Source: GWC2-37-8 sp964485555 (GTDB lineage Bacteria > Patescibacteriota > Minisyncoccia > Moranbacterales > GWC2-37-73). From it: a stretch of DNA of 8,493 nucleotides. The notes under the pieces are model-generated. The model was not told the origin of the DNA and did no database searches. It saw nothing but the letters and a program-made list of their open reading frames with translations. The position numbers and the translations under genes are program-made. Where the stretch lies: positions 1-8,493 of the forward strand of contig CAZAJN010000012.1 of assembly GCA_964485555.1 (NCBI GenBank), read 5' to 3'. Below, piece by piece: positions 5,406 to 8,493 of the stretch (position 1 is its first letter; every line of letters begins with the position of its first letter).

Positions 5406-5422
5406 GTTGAACCATTGTCAAC
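5406..5422 (-). promoter_or_regulatory. Possible operator: short inverted repeat after the promoter
   Basis: GTTGA (5406-5410) and TCAAC (5418-5422) form 5-bp arms with a 7-nt gap, located between the -10 box and the ribosome-binding site of the nucleotidyltransferase gene. The position suits a repressor site. The arms are short and could be chance. Confidence 0.25.
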
Positions 5423-5427
5423 CATAC

Positions 5428-5456
5428 AGTATACATGAAAACAGGCTTTTTGTCAA
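5428..5456 (-). promoter_or_regulatory. Promoter of the nucleotidyltransferase gene
   Basis: On the minus strand, a perfect TTGACA (5456-5451) is 17 nt from TATACT (5433-5428). This is a strong sigma-70 match about 53 nt upstream of the ATG at 5375. It makes this gene independent of any integron promoter. Confidence 0.8.
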
Positions 5457-5538
5457 TGCCTGAAAATCCAGCCTGAAAATCCGACAGTGCTTTTTTGGCT
5501 AATTTATGCTATTATTCAGACATAAATACAAATAAGGA

Positions 5539-5587
5539 GTTTTGAAAAATGAAATTCACCCCTTGCCCCTCTTTCATTTTTCAAAAC
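5539..5587 (+). repeat. Conserved cassette-end hairpin, copy 3
   Basis: The 16-bp perfect stem GTTTTGAAAAATGAAA (5539-5554) / TTTCATTTTTCAAAAC (5572-5587) surrounds the loop TTCACCCCTTGCCCCTC. It is the family A element inside a cassette whose outer ends belong to another family, which suggests arms are mosaic. Confidence 0.75.
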
Positions 5588-5657
5588 AGAAAATTCAATT
5601 AATTCATTACAGAAATGCTATTCCTCTGCTGAGAAATGAAAAGAAAAAGCAAACTGT

Positions 5658-5758
5658 CGCACAACAACGAGTATGAGGTTTCGGTTTTTACGAAAACCTA
5701 CACCCAAATTCGTCTCCGCTACGCTACGCCGAACTTCTCATACTCGTAACGTTATCGG
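5658..5758 (+). repeat. attC site of cassette 5 (junction 5/6)
   Basis: The shortest complete attC here, 101 nt: R'' CGCACAAC (5658-5665), spacer A, L'' ACGAGTATGAG (5667-5677), L' CTCATACTCGT (5737-5747), spacer AAC, core GTTATCGG (5751-5758). The first apical hairpin is AGGTTTCG/CGAAAACCT. The second region contains CTCCGCTACGCTACG (5714-5728). The L arms differ entirely from other cassettes but pair perfectly. The expected crossover is 5751/5752. Confidence 0.8.
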
Positions 5759-6359
5759 AAATTTTGCTCACTCACTTAATTTTAAAAATATGACCTGTCC
5801 ATTCTGTGATTCAAAAATAATCGAGGTGCATTCATTGTATGAAAATGAAAATGTTCGTGTTATTCACAATATTCGTCCTGCAAATAAAGGACAATGTATT
5901 GTGGTGCCAAAACGACATGTGACAAATATTCGCGAACTAACCAAAGACGAATTGATTGACCTCATTACTACAGTTCAAATGGTTTCTAAAAAATATGAAG
6001 AATATTTGAAGCCAACTGGTTTTAATTATGGTTTCAACGAAGGTCAATATGCAGGACAGATGGTCGGACATTTTCATTTTCACGTAATGCCTCGCATGGA
6101 TGGTGATAAAAGTAGGCTTCCTGAATATCATCTTTTTCATAGAGATCCCAAAACTAAACAAGACTTGTCGTTTGATGAACTAAAACCTTATGTAGATGAA
6201 ATGAAAGAATTGTTCCGATAAAGTCGTGAGCAAAACATCCGATAACAAAGAATATCTGGCTCTAAAATTTCCCACTTTTGTATTTTCAGATGAAAGAAAA
6301 ATTTTATCGACCCAAATTCATTTTCGCTACGCTTCAATGAACTTCAGATATTCTTAACG
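5752..6359 (+). mobile_element. Gene cassette 6 (HIT-family hydrolase)
   Basis: The left arm 5751-5771 and right arm 6226-6246 are complementary over 21 nt apart from the two conserved mismatches. They resemble family B arms with substitutions on both sides. R' GTTATCGG and R'' CCGATAAC match exactly. It is compact, with the gene stop 17 nt before R''. Confidence 0.8.
5790..6221 (+). CDS. HIT-family nucleotide hydrolase/transferase
   Basis: The 143-residue protein begins MTCPFCDSKII. Cys3 and Cys6 form a CxxC zinc-site half typical of many HIT proteins. The core IVVPKRHVTNI (37-47) is followed by FNEGQYAGQMVGHFHFHVMPR (82-102), which contains the histidine triad H94-F-H96-F-H98. The middle histidine is expected to be the catalytic nucleophile. 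Family members split nucleoside phosphoramidates, dinucleoside polyphosphates or related AMP conjugates. The precise substrate is not readable. The frame is open back to 5673, but that stretch is attC sequence and gives a low-complexity Arg-rich extension, so ATG 5790 is chosen. No Shine-Dalgarno sequence is visible. It is the only gene in cassette 6. Confidence 0.9.
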   Translation: MTCPFCDSKIIEVHSLYENENVRVIHNIRPANKGQCIVVPKRHVTNIRELTKDELIDLITTVQMVSKKYEEYLKPTGFNYGFNEGQYAGQMVGHFHFHVMPRMDGDKSRLPEYHLFHRDPKTKQDLSFDELKPYVDEMKELFR

Positions 6360-6366
6360 TTCAACG
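6239..6366 (+). repeat. attC site of cassette 6 (junction 6/7)
   Basis: R'' CCGATAAC (6239-6246), spacer A, L'' AAGAATATCTG (6248-6258), L' CAGATATTCTT (6345-6355), spacer AAC, core GTTCAACG (6359-6366). Internal hairpins are TAAAATTT/AAATTTTA and TTCATT/AATGAA. The expected crossover is 6359/6360. Confidence 0.8.
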
Positions 6367-6488
6367 AAATAAATTTTTTATCTTGGTGAGAATTTGAAAG
6401 TTTTGTGATTTGAACAAGGACAGAAAATTTGTACCGCAAGGGTATTCCCGCTGGTCATTTTTTATTAATTTAAAGAGGGGGATAAGGA

Positions 6489-6518
6489 GTTTTTCTGCTT
6501 TTGGAGAGCAGAAAAAAT
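6489..6518 (+). promoter_or_regulatory. Leader hairpin before the secreted-protein gene
   Basis: TTTTTCTGC pairs with GCAGAAAAA around a TTTTGGAGA loop, directly after AAGGAG. Cassettes 1 (TTTTGCC/GGCAAAA, within 478-498) and 3 (GGAG/CTCC, 1945-1955) have small hairpins of different sequence at the same place. It may influence translation initiation; this is inference. Confidence 0.45.
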
Positions 6519-6531
6519 TAATTTATACAAA

Positions 6532-8262
6532 ATGCAAAAACAAATAATTAAAAACTTTTTCCTCCTCGCAATGTTTTTCATGCTGCCGTATTTCGCACAT
6601 GCTGCGCCAATTCCGGTTTTAAATTTTTCTGACATCGAATCAGGACCAAAAACAGGCAATTCAGACAATGCATGCAACATGAGTAATTGTGGTGCAATCG
6701 TCACAATCTGGGGAAATTATTTGGGTTCAACTCAGGGAACTTCAAAAGTATATGTCAGCGATCAGGAAGCCACTGCAATATATTATTGGAAGGATGCCGA
6801 CGGGCAATTGCCAGGAGGACCGGCTGATCTGTATACCTTTCACAAAATGCAAGAAATAGCTTTCGCTATTCCATCCGGTGTTGCTGATGGAATAAATACA
6901 ATTAAAGTTGTGGTTAATGGAATTGATTCAGCAACTTTGCCGTTTACAGTGCGCAATGGAAATATTTATTTCATTAAATCAGGTGGAAATGATTCAACAG
7001 GAACTGGGGCATGGTCTTCACCGTGGGCAACACTAAACGGGACGCTGAATGGTAGTCCTCGACTTATCCCCGGAGATATTGTTTATACAGTTGGAATAGG
7101 TGCTTCGAGCAATGTAGAGGTAGGGGTTAATGCAGATTTAATTGGCAATGCTGATAATCCTTATTCTGTTCTAGTTTATCCAAATACTACCGCAAGTATG
7201 ACTGCTAACAATGCTGCTTTTCATAATTATGCGCATGGGACAGCCCCGAACAAGACAGCCAGTATGTATGTTAATTTTTCTAAGTTCACAGTAAATACTT
7301 CTTATCAAGCCTTTTCTATATTTGGATATAGCCGACTGGTTGGCAATAACGTTACAGGTGCAGTCCCTTCCGGTTATTCTGGATGGGTCGGTGGAGCTTG
7401 TGTCGATATGGCTGATGCTAATATGACCTGCAGTGGTCATCGATTACTTGGAAATGAAATACATTCATATGGAAATACGGCGGGGACAGATGTATCACAT
7501 CATCTATTTTATATCAGCAATCGGTCTGGTAAAACAGCGGTAGCCTATGAGATAGGATGGAATAATTTGCATGACAATACGACATATCAGGGTATTCATA
7601 TCTATGATACATCTTCAACCAGTCCGTGGTCTGGAACATTCAAGATACATGACAATGTAGTTAAAAATCAATCTGGTAATGCCATCAACATGAATGATCC
7701 GAGCTTAGCCGATTATCAGATTTATAATAATTTGGTAATTTTGGACAATGATTATAATCCTAGTGGAGGGACATACATAATCCCTGGTAGTGCTTTCAGG
7801 GTGGATACTAGTTCCGCTAATTCTACCTTTAAGATCTATAATAATACAGTATATGGGTACAATGCCGTCAATACTTTTGGAACCGGAACTATAGATTATC
7901 AAAATAACAGCATGATTGATAATAGAAATATTGCATATGCGAGTGGTGTGAATGGTAATTTCACTAAATCAAACAACTTATTTTTCAGTGTTGTGAATTC
8001 TTCTTTGTCGCTTCCAGCGTGGGCTTCGGGGTCATTGAATTCGAACCCGTTGTTTTTTAATGTGCCAAATTATGATTTTTCTTTGCAATCATTAAGCCCT
8101 GCCAAAACCGCGGGCTCTGATGCAACACTTGCAACTGCCCCCACTGATTTTTTCGGTCAACCGCGCCAAGCAGGCAATGTCAGCATCGGTGCGATCCAAT
8201 ATGTTTCGGCTGAAGTCGATATAATTGCTCCAAGTGCACCGAGTGGACTGAATGTGCAATAG
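6532..8262 (+). CDS. Secreted IPT/TIG and parallel beta-helix protein, truncated before a fibronectin III domain
   Basis: The 576-residue protein has a clear signal peptide: KQIIKNFFLLAMFFMLPYFAHA with cleavage expected after A24. Residues about 27-140 resemble an IPT/TIG-type beta sandwich (GAIVTIWGNYLG, then VNGIDSATLPFTVR). Residues about 141-555 are a right-handed parallel beta-helix of the pectate-lyase/PbH1 type, with many Asn-rich turns (IHDNVVKNQSGNAINMND, YNNTVYGYN). They end in the typical FFGQPRQAGNVSIGAIQY closing motif. The protein stops at IIAPSAPSGLNVQ, which looks like the opening of a fibronectin type III domain, so the captured gene is probably a C-terminally shortened version. 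A surface or extracellular glycan-related role is likely, but the substrate is unknown. No Shine-Dalgarno sequence is next to the ATG; GGAG lies about 43 nt upstream, before a hairpin (6490-6519). Confidence 0.85.
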   Translation: MQKQIIKNFFLLAMFFMLPYFAHAAPIPVLNFSDIESGPKTGNSDNACNMSNCGAIVTIWGNYLGSTQGTSKVYVSDQEATAIYYWKDADGQLPGGPADLYTFHKMQEIAFAIPSGVADGINTIKVVVNGIDSATLPFTVRNGNIYFIKSGGNDSTGTGAWSSPWATLNGTLNGSPRLIPGDIVYTVGIGASSNVEVGVNADLIGNADNPYSVLVYPNTTASMTANNAAFHNYAHGTAPNKTASMYVNFSKFTVNTSYQAFSIFGYSRLVGNNVTGAVPSGYSGWVGGACVDMADANMTCSGHRLLGNEIHSYGNTAGTDVSHHLFYISNRSGKTAVAYEIGWNNLHDNTTYQGIHIYDTSSTSPWSGTFKIHDNVVKNQSGNAINMNDPSLADYQIYNNLVILDNDYNPSGGTYIIPGSAFRVDTSSANSTFKIYNNTVYGYNAVNTFGTGTIDYQNNSMIDNRNIAYASGVNGNFTKSNNLFFSVVNSSLSLPAWASGSLNSNPLFFNVPNYDFSLQSLSPAKTAGSDATLATAPTDFFGQPRQAGNVSIGAIQYVSAEVDIIAPSAPSGLNVQ

Positions 8263-8293
8263 TGTAAGATACAAAATACAAAAAGTTTTATTC

Positions 8294-8324
8294 CAAGAAA
8301 ATTCACCCTAACCCTCTTTTCTTG
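8294..8324 (+). repeat. Conserved cassette-end hairpin, diverged copy 4
   Basis: CAAGAAAA (8294-8301) pairs perfectly with TTTTCTTG (8317-8324) around TTCACCCTAACCCTC. The loop matches copies 1-3, but both stem strands have changed and still pair. The ATG present in the other stems is lost. Confidence 0.65.
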
Positions 8325-8344
8325 AAACAAAAGAAAAAATCAAA

Positions 8345-8373
8345 TTTTCTTAAGCAATAAATCAGTGTATAAT
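8345..8373 (+). promoter_or_regulatory. Possible outward promoter in family A right arm (copy 3)
   Basis: TATAAT at 8368-8373 lies within ATAAATCAGTGTATAATGA, the same block as at 3252-3257. It would drive the cassette beyond the right edge. Confidence 0.38.
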
Positions 8374-8403
8374 GAATTTAACAACGAGATAAAAAATTGA
8401 CAT

Positions 8404-8493
8404 CGTTGAACAACTCATATCTGGCTCAAGAAATTGACACTTTGATATTTAAGAGGAAAGTCAATTTCTTTCGACCCAAATCCCGTCGCTCAC
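8404..8493 (+). repeat. attC site of cassette 7, cut by window edge
   Basis: R'' CGTTGAAC (8404-8411), spacer A and L'' ACTCATATCTG (8413-8423) are identical to the attC sites of cassettes 1 and 3. The AAATTGAC/GTCAATTT hairpin and the following GACCCAAAT are present. L' and the core would lie beyond 8493, so the array continues. Confidence 0.75.

Larger units (their letters stand above)
3902..5751 (+). mobile_element. Gene cassette 5 (two convergent genes, Nudix and nucleotidyltransferase)
   Basis: R' GTTGTGCG and R'' CGCACAAC match exactly. The outer arms 3901-3927 and 5638-5665 pair with small gaps. The inner arms 3941-3967 and 5592-5618 pair at 26 of 27 positions. The right end also carries the family A hairpin (5539-5587). 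It is the only cassette here with two genes, and one of them faces the integrase. Confidence 0.8.
6360..8493 (+). mobile_element. Gene cassette 7 (arm family A, secreted protein; right end outside window)
   Basis: The left arm (6359 to about 6489) and right arm (8294-8411) are family A. R' GTTCAACG and R'' CGTTGAAC match. Relative to cassette 3, the left arm has about 25 extra bases at 6432-6456, which can form a small GGG/CCC hairpin. The cassette exceeds 2 kb, long for an integron cassette. Confidence 0.75.

Noticed and set aside
5673..5789. 39-residue N-terminal extension of the HIT protein
   Set aside because: It is encoded by the attC hairpin and cassette arm, is Arg-rich without domain character, and the family normally starts near the CPFC motif.
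7171..8274. Minus-strand frames inside the beta-helix gene
   Set aside because: They are shadows of a long, well-formed plus-strand gene and show no start signals or recognisable domains.
995..8493. CRISPR array as explanation for the spaced repeats
   Set aside because: Repeats are 100-144 nt, widely spaced, hairpin-forming and separated by genes, with no short regular spacers.
1..8493. tRNA, rRNA or riboswitch
   Set aside because: No cloverleaf, rRNA-like conserved stretch or known riboswitch core was recognised on either strand.

Overview
The window reads as the proximal part of a chromosomal integron in an AT-rich bacterium. A divergently transcribed tyrosine-recombinase gene (N-terminal 98 codons only) runs off the left edge. 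It is followed by an attI-like region and seven consecutive gene cassettes, the last one cut by the right edge. TGA is used as a normal stop and ORFs close cleanly with the standard code. Low GC, very small cargo genes and the style of several hypothetical proteins suggest a Candidate Phyla Radiation (Patescibacteria/Parcubacteria-like) genome. That placement is an inference from style, not from a marker gene.

Layout. 1-294: integrase on the minus strand, with a near-consensus promoter at 325-353. About 295-372: attI-like region. Cassette 1 (373-1116): small three-helix membrane protein. Cassette 2 (1117-1844): Nudix hydrolase. Cassette 3 (1845-3409): large uncharacterised protein. Cassette 4 (3410-3901): 70-residue cysteine-rich protein. 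Cassette 5 (3902-5751): ADP-ribose-pyrophosphatase-like Nudix enzyme plus a minus-strand sugar-phosphate nucleotidyltransferase with its own promoter and terminator. Cassette 6 (5752-6359): HIT-family hydrolase. Cassette 7 (6360 to beyond the edge): secreted IPT/TIG plus parallel beta-helix protein that stops at the first residues of what looks like a fibronectin type III domain. Except for the nucleotidyltransferase, every cargo gene points away from the integrase, as in a classical integron.

The cassette junctions are imperfect hairpins of about 100-144 nt that behave as attC sites. Each cassette begins with GTTnnnSG (R') and carries the reverse complement of its own R' (R'', ending in AAC) near its right end. 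R'' is followed by a 1-nt spacer, an 11-bp L'' arm, a branched apical region, L', and a 3-4-nt spacer. Four end specificities are fully matched: CAACG, GTCGG, GTGCG and ATCGG after GTT. The L arm travels with the cassette type, which is the integron rule.

The unusual part is that complementarity between cassette ends does not stop at the R box. It runs a further 15 to more than 100 bp into the cassette on both sides, so each gene sits inside long inverted arms. Cassettes 1, 3 and 7 share one arm family and 2 and 4 another, with unrelated genes between them, as if cargo had been loaded into reusable shells. Inner arms differ between cassettes 2 and 4 but remain complementary within each, which points to selection on pairing. 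The cargo leans toward nucleotide-metabolite hydrolysis (two Nudix, one HIT), a sugar-nucleotide enzyme and surface or secreted proteins.
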